From positions 2,934,501 through 2,998,500 of the forward strand of contig NZ_CP024307.1 of the NCBI RefSeq assembly GCF_002944405.1: a DNA stretch of 64,000 nucleotides. The letters are read 5' to 3'. Below are positions 44,714-54,411 of this stretch, one piece after another. Within the stretch, counting starts at the first letter, position 1; each line of letters opens with the position of its first letter. The DNA comes from Sinorhizobium fredii. GTDB taxonomy: Bacteria; Pseudomonadota; Alphaproteobacteria; Rhizobiales; Rhizobiaceae. The notes under the pieces are model-generated. The model was not told where the DNA came from, did no database searches, and was given only the letters and a program-made list of their open reading frames with translations. Position numbers and translations under genes: made by a program.

Positions 44714-45776
44714 GCACCTCCGTCACCAGACCGTTCTCGGCGAAGAACCGATCCGCCCTCCCCGCGGTTTCCGGATCCGCGCCATAGGCGACGACCAGCG
44801 AGCCATAGGGCTTGCCGCCGATCTCATCGATCGTGCCGGCGATGATATTGACCTCTGCGCCGATCGACTGGATGAGCCGGGAGATCAGCGGCCGCTCGGC
44901 CGCCGCGCCGAAGAAAGTCAGCCGCACGACGACCCGGTCGCCAGCCGCTGCAGCGGGCCTGATGTCCCTTGCAACGGCTTCCGGCAGCTTCGAGCCCGGC
45001 AGTCCGGATAGAAGGGCCCGCGTCGTTTCGTGCTTCGGATGGGTGAAGACGTCGAAGGTGTGGCCGCGCTCGACGATCTCGCCCTTGTCGATCACCGCCA
45101 AGTCCGAGGTGACCGCCTTCACCACCTCCATTTCGTGGGTAATCAGCAGCACCGTCAGACCCAGTTCGGCATTGATGCGCTTCAGCAGTTCGAGGATCGA
45201 TTGCGTCGTTTCCGGATCAAGCGCCGAGGTCGCCTCGTCCGAAAGCAGCAGCTTCGGCTCGGTCGCCAGCGCCCGGGCGATGCCGATGCGCTGCTTCTGG
45301 CCGCCGGAAAGCTCGGCCGGGTAGCGGCCGTGCTTGTCGGCGAGACCGACGAGGTCGAGGAGCGGTCGCACGCGCTCATCGATCGCCCGCCTATCCATGC
45401 CGGCGATCTCCAGCGGCAGCGCCACATTGCCGAAAACGGTCCGCGACGAAAGCAGGTTGAAGTGCTGGAAGATCATCCCGACCGAGCGTCGAAGGTCGCG
45501 CAATGACGCCTCGTCGAGTGCGCCGACATCGACGCCGTCGACGAGCACCTTGCCGGTTGTCGGCTTCTCGAGGCCGTTGACCAGCCGGATCAGCGTCGAC
45601 TTGCCGGCGCCGGAGCGGCCGATGATACCGGTGATCGAGCCGCGACCAACCGTCAGGCTGACGTCGTTCAGCGCCGTGAAGGCAGCGCTTTGGCCGGAGG
45701 CCGCGAAGCGCTTGGAAACGCCGTCGAAGACGACGGCGGCATCCCCGGTCTCAATAGGGGAAGTTGAAACAGTCAT
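44697..45776 (-). CDS. metN: Methionine ABC transporter ATP-binding protein MetN
   Basis: The 359-residue ATPase has Walker [10 protein letters not shown] near residue 56, signature [16 protein letters not shown] near residue 153, and Walker [13 protein letters not shown]. The C-terminal NIL domain ([20 protein letters not shown]), which binds methionine and trans-inhibits the transporter in E. coli, is present. It is the first gene of metNIQ, with a leader of 337 bp before the next gene. Confidence 0.94.
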   Translation of the reverse strand: MTVSTSPIETGDAAVVFDGVSKRFAASGQSAAFTALNDVSLTVGRGSITGIIGRSGAGKSTLIRLVNGLEKPTTGKVLVDGVDVGALDEASLRDLRRSVGMIFQHFNLLSSRTVFGNVALPLEIAGMDRRAIDERVRPLLDLVGLADKHGRYPAELSGGQKQRIGIARALATEPKLLLSDEATSALDPETTQSILELLKRINAELGLTVLLITHEMEVVKAVTSDLAVIDKGEIVERGHTFDVFTHPKHETTRALLSGLPGSKLPEAVARDIRPAAAAGDRVVVRLTFFGAAAERPLISRLIQSIGAEVNIIAGTIDEIGGKPYGSLVVAYGADPETAGRADRFFAENGLVTEVLGYVA

Positions 45777-46113
45777 TGTCCGGTCGCCTCCGCAGGAGGG
45801 ATCACAGGGATGTCAGGATACATGATGCTCTCGGATGTTCGAAACTCTCGTCCCTGTCACGTTGCTGGACGGGAGGCGTGTCGGGTCACTCGGACCTGCG
45901 ACAACGCATTCGGAACGGGGAGCAATTCTCTATCATCGGGCAACCGGTCGGTTCAAGGTCGCGTGCGGCATGGCTGCCATGCCGCCTCGTCTAGGTTGTT
46001 ATGCCCTTCGCCCCTCCCGTTTCACAGGCACGATTTTTCCTAACGCGGGAGCCCGGCGCAAAAGTCTACTCTTTTTATGTAGAACGATTGCGCCCGCAGT
46101 GCGGCGCTGGGAG
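45777..46113 (-). other. metN leader and promoter region with a 21-bp perfect palindrome
   Basis: The region upstream of metN contains GCGGCATGGC-A-GCCATGCCGC (minus strand; 45965-45985), a perfect palindrome about 190 bp from the start codon. A ribosome site GGAGG lies ten bases before ATG. I looked for SAM-II and S-box-type riboswitch cores but did not recognise either. The palindrome could be a protein-binding site or an RNA hairpin. Confidence 0.5.
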
Positions 46114-47487
46114 TCAGGCCGGCTTATGGTTGCCCTTCGGAAACTGCTCCGCGAGCGCCTTGTACCAGTGGCCGCTCTTCTTGATCGTGCGGGCCTGAGT
46201 CTCGTAGTCCACGTGGACGATGCCGAAGCGCATGCGATAGCCTTCCGCCCATTCGAAATTGTCCATGAGGCTCCAGGCGAAATAGCCGCGCATCGGATAG
46301 CCCTTGGCAATCAGGTCGGCGGTGACCGACAGGTGGTCGGCGATGTAGTCGAGCCGCGGCTGGTCGTCGACGACGCCGTTCTCGACGCCCATATTGTAGC
46401 AGGCGCCATTCTCGGTGATGTAGCAATCCGGAAGCGTATAGCGGGCGTTGAGGGTTTCCACCAGCGCCCCGAGCGCCGGCGCATAGACCTCCCAACCGAT
46501 ATCGGTCTTCACCTCGCTCACCGGCTTCGCATTGACCGTTGCCGGATATTCGGCACCGGCGGCCGGATCATGCGAAACGCGCATCGGCGTGTAGTAGTTG
46601 AGGCCCCACCAGTCGAGCGGCTGGGCGATCGTCGTCATGTCGCCGTCCTCGATCAGCGGCATGCGGGACCCGAGCGCCGAGAGGAAGCCCTCCGGGTACT
46701 CGCCCTTGAAGATCGGCCCGAAGAAGACGCCGTTGTGGAAATCGAAGGCGCGCTCGGCCGCGGCCTTGTCCTCGGCGCTGTCGCTGCCGGGATAGACCGG
46801 GTGAGCGTTGATGACGATGCCGACCGGCAGGTCCGGCTTTTCGGAGCGGATCACAGCGACGCCAAGGCCGTGGGCGAGATTGGTGAAATGCAGTGCGGCG
46901 AGCGCCGCATCCATATTGCGCTCGCCCGGCGCATGAATGCCGTAGAGATGGCTGAGCCACACCGAGCACCACGGCTCGTTGAAAGTCGCCACCGCATCGA
47001 GCCGGTCACCGAGCCGGGCGATCACCGTCTTCGCATAGCGCTGGTAGGCATAGGCGGTCGTCCGCGCCGTCCAGCCGCCGTCGCCCATCAGCGCCAGCGG
47101 CAGGTCCCAATGGTAGAGCGTCGCAAAGGCCTTGATGCCGCGGGCCTTCAGGCCATCGACTAGGCGGTCATAGAAGTCGAGCCCCTTTTCGTTGATCGGC
47201 CCGGTGCCCTCCGGAATGATGCGCGGCCAGGCGATCGAGAAGCGGTAGGCCTCGACGCTGAGGTTCTTGATGAGATCGAGATCCTGTTCCAGGCGATTGT
47301 AATGGTCGCAAGCGACGTCGCCATTGTGGCGCTCGAAGACGCGGCCCGGCATGCTGGAGAAGGCGTCCCAGATGGACGGCTTGCGCCCGTCGGCCTTGCT
47401 GGCGCCCTCGATCTGGAAGGAGGCGGTGGCCACGCCGAAGACGAAGTCGCCCGGAAATCGTTCTGCGAGTTTCTTGGCTTCGATCAT
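46114..47487 (-). CDS. bglA: Glycoside hydrolase family 1 beta-glucosidase
   Basis: The 457-residue retaining beta-glucosidase starts MIEAKKLAERFPGDFVFGVA. The acid/base Glu is in VATFNEPWCSVWL near residue 165 and the nucleophile Glu in CYITENGACYN near residue 360. No signal peptide, so it is cytoplasmic and acts on imported disaccharides. I chose the ATG at 47487. It lies 206 bp behind the MocA-type oxidoreductase and may be the third gene of that unit. Confidence 0.92.
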   Translation of the reverse strand: MIEAKKLAERFPGDFVFGVATASFQIEGASKADGRKPSIWDAFSSMPGRVFERHNGDVACDHYNRLEQDLDLIKNLSVEAYRFSIAWPRIIPEGTGPINEKGLDFYDRLVDGLKARGIKAFATLYHWDLPLALMGDGGWTARTTAYAYQRYAKTVIARLGDRLDAVATFNEPWCSVWLSHLYGIHAPGERNMDAALAALHFTNLAHGLGVAVIRSEKPDLPVGIVINAHPVYPGSDSAEDKAAAERAFDFHNGVFFGPIFKGEYPEGFLSALGSRMPLIEDGDMTTIAQPLDWWGLNYYTPMRVSHDPAAGAEYPATVNAKPVSEVKTDIGWEVYAPALGALVETLNARYTLPDCYITENGACYNMGVENGVVDDQPRLDYIADHLSVTADLIAKGYPMRGYFAWSLMDNFEWAEGYRMRFGIVHVDYETQARTIKKSGHWYKALAEQFPKGNHKPA

Positions 47488-47693
47488 CGTTGTTGTCCCG
47501 TCGTCTGCACAGCGCGTCGGAAGGGGCGCGGCTGCATTCGTTTCCAATGGGAGAGCGGGGCGCGCGAAAAGACAGGCGTCTTCCATGCCGCTCTCGTTCG
47601 TGAGCGTGGCCTAAAGCTGCCGCAGCAAATGTCAACCCCGACAAAAAAGGGCGAGGTGCACCCCCGCCCTTTCCTGAACTTGCCGGATGCGGC

Positions 47694-48878
47694 TCAGACC
47701 TTGATCCAGGCGCCGTTGCGCTGCGACGAGCGTACGCAGGCATCGACGAAGACCATGCCCTTCATGCCATCGTCTATCGTCGGATATGTGACAGCCGGAT
47801 CCACGGTCTCGCCGTTTCGCCTGGCGTAAATGGCGCGGGCGGCCTCCGTGTAGATATTGGCGAAGCCTTCGAGATAGCCTTCCGGGTGGCCCGACGGAAT
47901 GCGCGAAACCCGAGCCCCTGCCGCCGAGGCGCCGGCTCCGGCGCGCGTCAGCAGCCGCTTCGGCTCGCCGAACGGCGTATGCCAGAGATAGTTCGGGTCC
48001 TTCTGCGTCCATTCGAGACCACCCTTGGTGCCGTAGACGCGCACCATCAGGCCGTTCTCGTGGCCGGGCGCCACCTGGCTGCACCACAGCATGCCCTTCG
48101 CCCGCGCACCGTCCTTCTCCTTGAAGCGCAGCATCACGTGGGCGTTGTCGTCGAGCTGGCGACCGCCGACGAAACTGTCGAGATCGGCCGACAGTTCGTC
48201 GAGTTCGAGACCGGAGACGAAGCAGCCGAGATTATAGGCATGGGTGCCGATATCGCCGGTCGAGCCGCCGGCTCCGGAGCGTGCCGGGTCGGTCCGCCAC
48301 GCCGCCTGCTTCTGGCCGGACTGCTCGATATTTTCCGTCAGCCAGTCCTGTGGATATTCCATCTGCACCAGCCGGACGGCGCCGATCTCGCCGTTGGCGA
48401 TCATTTCGCGCGCCTGCCGCACCATCGGGTAACCGGTGTAGTTATGCGTCAGCACGAAGAGCGCGTCGCTGTCCTCCGCCGCCTTCTTCAGCTTCTTCGC
48501 GTCGGCAAACGTCGAGGTTAGCGGCTTGTCGCAGATGACGTGGATGCCGCGCTTCAGGAACTCCTTGGCGGCAGCATAGTGCACATGGTTCGGCGTGACG
48601 ATCGCCACCGCTTCGATGCCGTTCTTGAGCTTCGCCTCTCGGATCGCCATTTCCTTGAAATCCGAGTAGACGCGCGCCGAGTCTAGCCCGAGCTCGCGGC
48701 CTGAGGCCTGCGCCTTCTCGGGCGTCGACGACAGAGCGCCGGCCACCAGTTCATAGTGGTCGTCGAGCCGCGCCGCGATCCGGTGCACCGCGCCGATGAA
48801 GGCGCCCGAGCCGCCGCCGACCATGCCGAGCCGTATCCGCTTCTGACGAGATTCCGAACTGCTTCCCTCGATTGCCAT
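47694..48878 (-). CDS. Gfo/Idh/MocA-family sugar oxidoreductase
   Basis: This NAD(P)-dependent dehydrogenase acts on sugars or inositols. The Rossmann motif RLGMVGGGSGAFIGAVHRIA lies at residue 16, the catalytic Lys in HVICDKPLTSTFADAKKL, and DIGTHAYNLGCFVSGLEL near residue 220 is typical. I chose the ATG at 48878 (MAIEGSSSESRQKRIRLG). It sits between the sugar isomerase-like gene and bglA on one strand; the three may handle a glucoside-derived keto-sugar, though the substrate is not determined. Confidence 0.88.
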   Translation of the reverse strand: MAIEGSSSESRQKRIRLGMVGGGSGAFIGAVHRIAARLDDHYELVAGALSSTPEKAQASGRELGLDSARVYSDFKEMAIREAKLKNGIEAVAIVTPNHVHYAAAKEFLKRGIHVICDKPLTSTFADAKKLKKAAEDSDALFVLTHNYTGYPMVRQAREMIANGEIGAVRLVQMEYPQDWLTENIEQSGQKQAAWRTDPARSGAGGSTGDIGTHAYNLGCFVSGLELDELSADLDSFVGGRQLDDNAHVMLRFKEKDGARAKGMLWCSQVAPGHENGLMVRVYGTKGGLEWTQKDPNYLWHTPFGEPKRLLTRAGAGASAAGARVSRIPSGHPEGYLEGFANIYTEAARAIYARRNGETVDPAVTYPTIDDGMKGMVFVDACVRSSQRNGAWIKV

Positions 48879-48924
48879 CGTGCTTTCTCTCCTGAAACTA
48901 GCTGTTTGGCGAAATATCCGCCTG

Positions 48925-49075
48925 TGCCCCTCCCCAACCCCTCCCCACAAGGGCTTGAACTGCCGCCTCCGTTCCATTCCCAACTCGACAGATTCGCAAG
49001 CGGAGATGTCGCAGGTGGAGACGGAGGGAGCAGCCCGAAAGCCCTCCCCCTTGTGGGGAGGGGGTGGGGCGGGGT
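48925..49075. repeat. Long inverted repeat between the oxidoreductase and isomerase genes
   Basis: CCTCCCCAACCCCTCCCCAC (48929-48948, continuing to AAGGG) and its complement, reading CCCTTGTGGGGAGGGGGTGGGG (49048-49069), are inverted copies about 25 bp long, separated by roughly 95 bp. It may be a second class of dispersed intergenic palindrome. Folding would place a strong hairpin between two co-directional genes and could reduce expression of the downstream gene. Confidence 0.7.
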
Positions 49076-49083
49076 CTTGTTCC

Positions 49084-50136
49084 TTAAATACCCAACATCC
49101 GCCGGTTCGCCGCCTCGTCCGTGCCGCTATCGGCAAAATCGTCGAAGGCCTTTTCGGTGACGCGGATGATATGCGCCTTGACGAAGTCCGCGCCCTCGCG
49201 CGCGCCGTCTTCCGGATGCTTCAGCGCGCATTCCCACTCGACCACCGCCCAGCCGGCGAAATCATTCGCGGCCATTTTCGAGAAGACTGCGCCGAAATCG
49301 ACCTGGCCGTCGCCGAGCGAGCGGAAGCGGCCGGCGCGGTTCACCCAGCCCTGATAGCCGCCATAGACGCCCTGCCGGCCGGTCGGGTTGAACTCCGCAT
49401 CCTTGACGTGGAACATCCGGATGCGGTCCTTGTAGATGTCGATATTGTCGAGATAGTCGAGGCACTGCAGGACGTAGTGCGACGGATCGTAGAGCATGCA
49501 GGCTCGGGCATGGTTGCCGGTTCGCTCCAGGAACATCTCGTAGGTGATGCCGTCGTGCAAATCCTCGCCCGGATGGATCTCGTAGCAGACATCGACGCCG
49601 CACTCCTCCGCATGGTCGAGGATCGGCTTCCAGCGACGGGCAAGCTCGTCGAAGGCAGTCTCGACCAGCCCTGCCGGTCGCTGCGGCCAGGGGTAGACGA
49701 AGGGCCAGGCGAGGGCGCCGGAGAAGCTCGCCATCGCGTCCAGGCCGAGATTCCTGGAAGCGGTCAGCGCCAGCTTCACCTGTTCGACCGCCCATTGCTG
49801 GCGCGCTTTCGGATTGCCGCGCACTTCCGGCACGGCGAAGCCGTCGAAGGCCTCGTCATAGGCAGGATGCACGGCCACCAGCTGGCCCTGCAGATGGGTC
49901 GAGAGCTCGGTGATCTCGATGCCGTTGTCGCGCGCCTTGCCGGCGATCTCGTCGCAATAGGCCTTCGATTCAGCCGCCCTCTTCAGGTCGAAGAGCCGAC
50001 CGTCCCAGCTCGGGACCTGTACGCCCTTGTAGCCGCAATCGGCCGCCCATTTCGTAATTGAATCCCAGGAATTGAAGGGCGCCGCGTCACCGGCGAATTG
50101 CGCAAGAAAAAGCCCCGGTCCCTTGATGGTCTTCAT
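49084..50136 (-). CDS. Sugar phosphate isomerase/epimerase-like TIM-barrel protein
   Basis: The 350-residue protein is of the xylose isomerase-like TIM-barrel family (IolE/IolI type). Conserved elements are GYKGVQVPSWDGRLFDLKRA, the Glu in CYEIHPGEDLHDG, DPSHYVLQCLDYLDNIDIYK, FHVKDAEFNPTGRQGVYGGY and WAVVEWECALKHPEDG, which contribute metal ligands. It leads the operon with the oxidoreductase and bglA and is preceded by the CCTGCAACGTTGCAGG palindrome. Confidence 0.87.
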   Translation of the reverse strand: MKTIKGPGLFLAQFAGDAAPFNSWDSITKWAADCGYKGVQVPSWDGRLFDLKRAAESKAYCDEIAGKARDNGIEITELSTHLQGQLVAVHPAYDEAFDGFAVPEVRGNPKARQQWAVEQVKLALTASRNLGLDAMASFSGALAWPFVYPWPQRPAGLVETAFDELARRWKPILDHAEECGVDVCYEIHPGEDLHDGITYEMFLERTGNHARACMLYDPSHYVLQCLDYLDNIDIYKDRIRMFHVKDAEFNPTGRQGVYGGYQGWVNRAGRFRSLGDGQVDFGAVFSKMAANDFAGWAVVEWECALKHPEDGAREGADFVKAHIIRVTEKAFDDFADSGTDEAANRRMLGI

Positions 50137-50237
50137 GCAAAATTCCTCCCTAGTGGATCGGTTTTCTGAAACACCGGCCTGCCGGTTGAGTGGTATTCAA
50201 GCGCTTCGCCCCGCAATTTTCGGGATATCTTATAATA

Positions 50238-50253
50238 CCTGCAACGTTGCAGG
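50238..50253. promoter_or_regulatory. Perfect 16-bp palindrome, LacI/GalR-type operator
   Basis: CCTGCAACGTTGCAGG is perfectly symmetrical around a central CG, as LacI/GalR operators are. It lies about 100 bp upstream of the isomerase-like gene at 50136. It could be bound by the LacI-family regulator at 53276-54313 or another LacI protein. Confidence 0.7.
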
Positions 50254-50378
50254 AGCGAGAAACTAGCAGATTCTTCGCGAGGGGCAATGGGCTTCTGCCC
50301 TGTCGCGAAGAGCTTTTGAATGGCACTCGCGGGCGCCAAAATTCATCCGCGAGTGCAGCGGGTAATCCAATCGCCAGG

Positions 50379-51689
50379 TCAGACGTAGCGATTGACGACG
50401 TTTTCCAGGTACTCCTGCTTGCCGGACTTCGGTTGCGGGTTGAGATCGGCCTTGCGCACCCAGCCCTCGATTTCCTCGAGCGAGAAGCCGCCTTCGAGCA
50501 TCTTGTTCGCCTCCGGTACCTTCCAGCCGGCATAGCGCTTTTCGAGCGGTGCGGAGAGCGCCTTGTCCTCGATCATCTTCGCCGCCGCCTTGAGACCGCG
50601 GGCGCAGCAGTCCATGCCGCCGATATGACCGATCAAGAGGTCTTCCGGATCGATCGACTGGCGGCGCAGCTTCGCGTCGAAATTGGTGCCGCCGGTCTTG
50701 AAGCCACCGCCTGCGAGCACATGATAATAGGCGAGCGCCATTTCCGGCACATTGTTGGGGAACTGGTCGGTGTCCCAGCCGGACTGGTAGTCGTTGCGGT
50801 TCATGTCGATCGAGCCGAAGATGCCGAGCGCGTTGGCGAGCGCCAGCTCGTGCTCGAAAGAATGGCCGGCCAGGATCGCGTGGCCCTGCTCGATATTGAC
50901 CTTCACCTCGTTCTCGAGGCCGTACTTTTTCAGGAAGCCGTAAACGGTCGCGACGTCGAAATCGTACTGATGCTTGGTCGGCTCCTGCGGCTTCGGCTCG
51001 ATCAGGATCGTGCCCTTGAAGCCGATCTTGTGCTTGTATTCGACGACGAGGTTGACGAAGCGGCCGAGCTGGTCGAGCTCGCGCTTCAGGTCGGTGTTGA
51101 GCAGCGTCTCATAGCCCTCGCGCCCGCCCCAGAGCACGTAGTTCTCGCCACCGAGCTTCTGCGTCGCGTCGATGCAGGTCTTCACGGTTGCCGCGGCGAA
51201 GGCGAAGACGTCCGGATCCGGGTTGGTCGCGGCACCGCCCATATAGCGGCGGTTCGAGAATAGATTCGCCGTCCCCCAGAGCAGCTTGACGCCGGTCTCG
51301 GCCTGCTTCCTGGCGAAATGATCGACGATCTCTTCGAGATTGCTGGTGTTTTCAGCGAAGTTCTTGCCCTCCGGGCGCACGTCGGCGTCATGGAAGCAAT
51401 AGAAGGGCACGCCGAGAAGCTGGAAGAACTCGAAGGCGACGTCGGCCTTCAGCTTCGCCGCCTCCATCGAGTCCTTGAACCAGGGACGTTCGAAGGTCTG
51501 CCCGCCGAACGGGTCGCCACCCGGCCAGACGAAGCTGTGCCAATAGGCGACGGCGAAGCGCAGATGGTCTTCCATCCGCTTGCCGAGGACGACCTCGTCG
51601 GCATTGTAGTGACGGAAGGCGAGCGGGTTCGTGCTCTCCGGTCCCTCATATTTGATCTTGGCGATATCGCCGAAAAACCCGGTGCTCAC
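50379..51689 (-). CDS. xylA: Xylose isomerase XylA
   Basis: XylA interconverts D-xylose and D-xylulose with divalent metal. The 436-residue protein shows the active-site His in [14 protein letters not shown], the metal Glu and Lys in [37 protein letters not shown], and the metal Asp in [20 protein letters not shown]. It lies downstream of xylB; a LacI-like site at 51752 precedes it. Confidence 0.95.
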   Translation of the reverse strand: MSTGFFGDIAKIKYEGPESTNPLAFRHYNADEVVLGKRMEDHLRFAVAYWHSFVWPGGDPFGGQTFERPWFKDSMEAAKLKADVAFEFFQLLGVPFYCFHDADVRPEGKNFAENTSNLEEIVDHFARKQAETGVKLLWGTANLFSNRRYMGGAATNPDPDVFAFAAATVKTCIDATQKLGGENYVLWGGREGYETLLNTDLKRELDQLGRFVNLVVEYKHKIGFKGTILIEPKPQEPTKHQYDFDVATVYGFLKKYGLENEVKVNIEQGHAILAGHSFEHELALANALGIFGSIDMNRNDYQSGWDTDQFPNNVPEMALAYYHVLAGGGFKTGGTNFDAKLRRQSIDPEDLLIGHIGGMDCCARGLKAAAKMIEDKALSAPLEKRYAGWKVPEANKMLEGGFSLEEIEGWVRKADLNPQPKSGKQEYLENVVNRYV

Positions 51690-51751
51690 GGCTGTCTCCT
51701 ATCCTGGGCTGTTGCCGACCCGCTTGTGCGGAACGCGGCGATTTCGTGGAA

Positions 51752-51765
51752 AGTAATCGTTTTCA
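51752..51765. promoter_or_regulatory. LacI-type operator candidate between xylB and xylA
   Basis: On the minus strand TGAAAACGATTACT matches the general LacI pattern TGNAANCGNTTNCA at every defined position but the last. It lies 63-76 bp upstream of xylA. It is a plausible site for the XylR-like LacI regulator encoded upstream of xylB. Confidence 0.6.
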
Positions 51766-51811
51766 TATCAGGTTCCGATGCGGCCGGCGGTGCCGGCCCG
51801 ACTGGGCTTGG

Positions 51812-53266
51812 CTAAATCATCGCTCCCTTGATGGCGGGGTAAAGCCGGCGGTAGCGCTGGTAGGCGTCCTCATAGGCCGCCACCAGCGAAGCGTCCGGCG
51901 CAATGGTCTCCGCCGTCGCCGGCGCAGAGCAGGTCGCTACCGGGTCGGCGACGGTGGCGGCGATCAGCCCGAGCCGGGCCGCCCCGAAGGCGGCACCGAA
52001 ATCACCATCTGCGGGCAGGTCGACCGGCAGGGCGAGCGCGGTTGCGATCGACCTCAGCCAGTAGCGCGACCGCGAGCCGCCGCCGATCGCCGTGACGCGA
52101 TCAAGCGTCGTACCGGCGGCGCGCAATGCTTCCAGGCTGTCGCGGATCGCGAAGGACACGCCTTCGAGCACCGCCTGGGTCAGCGCGGCGCGGGAGCTCT
52201 CGTGGCCAAGGCCGGTAAAGACGCCGCGGATCGCCGCATCATTGTGTGGCGTGCGTTCGCCGGAGAGATAGGGAAGGAACGAAACGGAACCTGGCGCCTT
52301 TAGCGTGTCGCCGAGCTCGCCCGTCAGGTCGGCGGCACTTCTTCCTGTAATGCCCGAATGCCAATTCAGCGCATCGGTCGCCGAGAGGATCACGCCCATC
52401 TGGTGCCAGGTATTCGGGAGCGCGTGGCAGAAGGCATGAACTGCGCTTTCCGGATTGGGAAGATAGCTGGCATTGGCGGCGAACAGCACGCCGGAGGTGC
52501 CGAGCGAGACAAAGGCCTGCCCCTCGCCGACCGCGCCCATGCCGCAGGCGGACGCCGCATTGTCGCCGGCGCCGCCGGCAATGACGATCCCCGGCCCCAT
52601 GCCCCAGCGAGCGGCAAGTTCCGGCCTGAGCGTGCCCGCGCTGTCCGTGCCCTCGACCAGATCCGGCATCTGCCGTTCCTCGAGATGCGTTGCGGCAAGC
52701 AGTCTTTCAGACCACCGGCGCTTGCCCGTGTCGAGCCAGGCGGTGCCAGCGGAATCGGACATTTCCGACATGTGCTCGCCGGTCAGCCACAGGCGGAGAT
52801 AGTCCTTGGGCAGAAGCACCCAGCGCAGCTTGGCAAAAGTCTCGGGCTCGTTCTCGCGCACCCAGGCGAGCTTCGGCGCGGTAAAGCCCGGAAAGACGAT
52901 ATTGCCGGTCAGCGTCCGGAATTGTGGATCGCCATCGAGCGCGGCTGCCTGGCGGAAGCTGCGCGTATCGTTCCAGAGGATGCAGGGGCGAAGCACCGCA
53001 TCGTCCTCGCCCAGCAGCGTCGCGCCGTGCATCTGCCCCGAAAGGCCGACGCCGCGGACCGCCGCAAGGGCATGCGGATGCGCCGCCTTCAGCCCGGCGA
53101 TCGCCTCTTCCGTCGCACGCAGCCAGTCGGCCGGGTCCTGCTCGGACCAGCCGGGATGCGGCCGCGACACCTCGAGCGCAGCCGAGGCGGAGCCGATGAT
53201 CTGCTGCTCGCCGTCGATCAGCATGGCCTTGACGCCGGACGTGCCGAGATCCAGTCCGAGATACAT
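51812..53266 (-). CDS. xylB: Xylulokinase XylB
   Basis: XylB phosphorylates D-xylulose to xylulose 5-phosphate for entry into the pentose phosphate pathway. The FGGY kinase of 484 residues starts MYLGLDLGTSGVKAMLIDGE with its phosphate-binding loop, then GLSGQMHGATLL and CILWNDTR, and GGGSRSRYWLRSIATAL near the C-terminus. It ends about 120 bp before xylA and begins nine bases after the LacI-family gene. Confidence 0.94.
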   Translation of the reverse strand: MYLGLDLGTSGVKAMLIDGEQQIIGSASAALEVSRPHPGWSEQDPADWLRATEEAIAGLKAAHPHALAAVRGVGLSGQMHGATLLGEDDAVLRPCILWNDTRSFRQAAALDGDPQFRTLTGNIVFPGFTAPKLAWVRENEPETFAKLRWVLLPKDYLRLWLTGEHMSEMSDSAGTAWLDTGKRRWSERLLAATHLEERQMPDLVEGTDSAGTLRPELAARWGMGPGIVIAGGAGDNAASACGMGAVGEGQAFVSLGTSGVLFAANASYLPNPESAVHAFCHALPNTWHQMGVILSATDALNWHSGITGRSAADLTGELGDTLKAPGSVSFLPYLSGERTPHNDAAIRGVFTGLGHESSRAALTQAVLEGVSFAIRDSLEALRAAGTTLDRVTAIGGGSRSRYWLRSIATALALPVDLPADGDFGAAFGAARLGLIAATVADPVATCSAPATAETIAPDASLVAAYEDAYQRYRRLYPAIKGAMI

Positions 53267-53275
53267 TCGTGCCTC

Positions 53276-54313
53276 CTATGCCTGCTCGATCGGCAGGTTG
53301 TCCTTCAGGAAAATGTCGATGCGAATGCGTTCCTGGGCCTCGAACACCGGCAGCCCGTCGGCCTTCGCCTTCAGCACCCGGATCGCACTCCTGACCTCGT
53401 GGCCCGCATCCTGGTTGAGCAGGACATCGATGGTTCCGGAAAGGAGAGCCGCGCGGCTGTGGGGCGTCAGTTCGTGGGCGATTGCACAGACCGCCTTGGC
53501 CCTGCCCGCCTTCTCCAGCGCGGCGACGAGACCGCGATTGCCGGCGCCGAGACTGTAGACTCCGACCAGATCCGGATGGCACCCGATGAGATCGCCGACG
53601 AGTTTCTCGACGAGGGCCGCATCGTCCTGCCCCTCGACGACAGGCAATAGCAAACGGGTTTGGAAGCATTGGCGCATCACCGCCTGAAAGCCTTCCAGCC
53701 GCTCCCGATGGTCGCGCACGAGCATCGAGCCCGCTACCACCGCAACCGGCCCGGTCCGATCACCCAGGAAGCGGCCCATCAGGTTTCCGGCGGTGCGCCC
53801 GGCAGCGATATTGTCGACGCCGGCAAAGTGATCCCGTGTCGATCCCGGCAGGTCCGAGACGAGCGTGACCACGGCAATCCCGTCCTCGCGCAGTTCTCTT
53901 ACGGACTGCACCACCTCCGGGGCATCGACGGCAACGACGGCGACGCCGGCGGGCCGCTGCCGGCGCGCCTCGGAAAGGGCATCCGCCAGAGCACGCGGGT
54001 CGAAAGCGGGAACACAGAGGATCGCGATTTCCGTCCGCTCCGCTGCCAGATGCGCCTTGGCGGCCCTCACCTCGGCCTCGAGCCCGCGCATGAAGGAATT
54101 TTCGCCGGCCGGCAGGATGAAAATCAGCGAATAGCTGCGGCCCTTGGCGAGATTGGCCGCGGCAACGTCGCGCACATAACCGAGCGTCGCGATCGCCTGC
54201 TCGACCTTGTCGCGCGTGACCGACCGAACGCCCGGACGGTTGTTCAGAACGCGGTCGACGGTCGCCAGGCTGACGCCGGCTTCAGCGGCGATATCGTGAA
54301 CGGTCGGTCGCAT
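53276..54313 (-). CDS. LacI-family regulator of xylose genes (XylR-like)
   Basis: The 345-residue protein begins MRPTVHDIAAEAGVSLATVD with the helix-turn-helix and continues into RVLNNRPGVRSVTRDKVEQA. The effector domain is of the periplasmic sugar-binding type (YSLIFILPAGENSFMRGLEA; ALADALSEARRQRPAGVAVV). It lies nine bases ahead of xylB on the same strand, so the xyl genes probably form one unit under its control. Confidence 0.88.
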   Translation of the reverse strand: MRPTVHDIAAEAGVSLATVDRVLNNRPGVRSVTRDKVEQAIATLGYVRDVAAANLAKGRSYSLIFILPAGENSFMRGLEAEVRAAKAHLAAERTEIAILCVPAFDPRALADALSEARRQRPAGVAVVAVDAPEVVQSVRELREDGIAVVTLVSDLPGSTRDHFAGVDNIAAGRTAGNLMGRFLGDRTGPVAVVAGSMLVRDHRERLEGFQAVMRQCFQTRLLLPVVEGQDDAALVEKLVGDLIGCHPDLVGVYSLGAGNRGLVAALEKAGRAKAVCAIAHELTPHSRAALLSGTIDVLLNQDAGHEVRSAIRVLKAKADGLPVFEAQERIRIDIFLKDNLPIEQA

Positions 54314-54411
54314 GCGTTCCTCCTCGCGAAAGCCCTTAGAGGAAGTTTTGATGTACGTAAATCAAAAATTTCGAAGGCGCGACAAAGCCTCTGAAAAATG
54401 GGCGTCAAGCC

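Noticed and set aside
45777..46113. SAM-II or S-box riboswitch upstream of metN
   Set aside because: The expected conserved cores could not be found by eye in the minus-strand leader.
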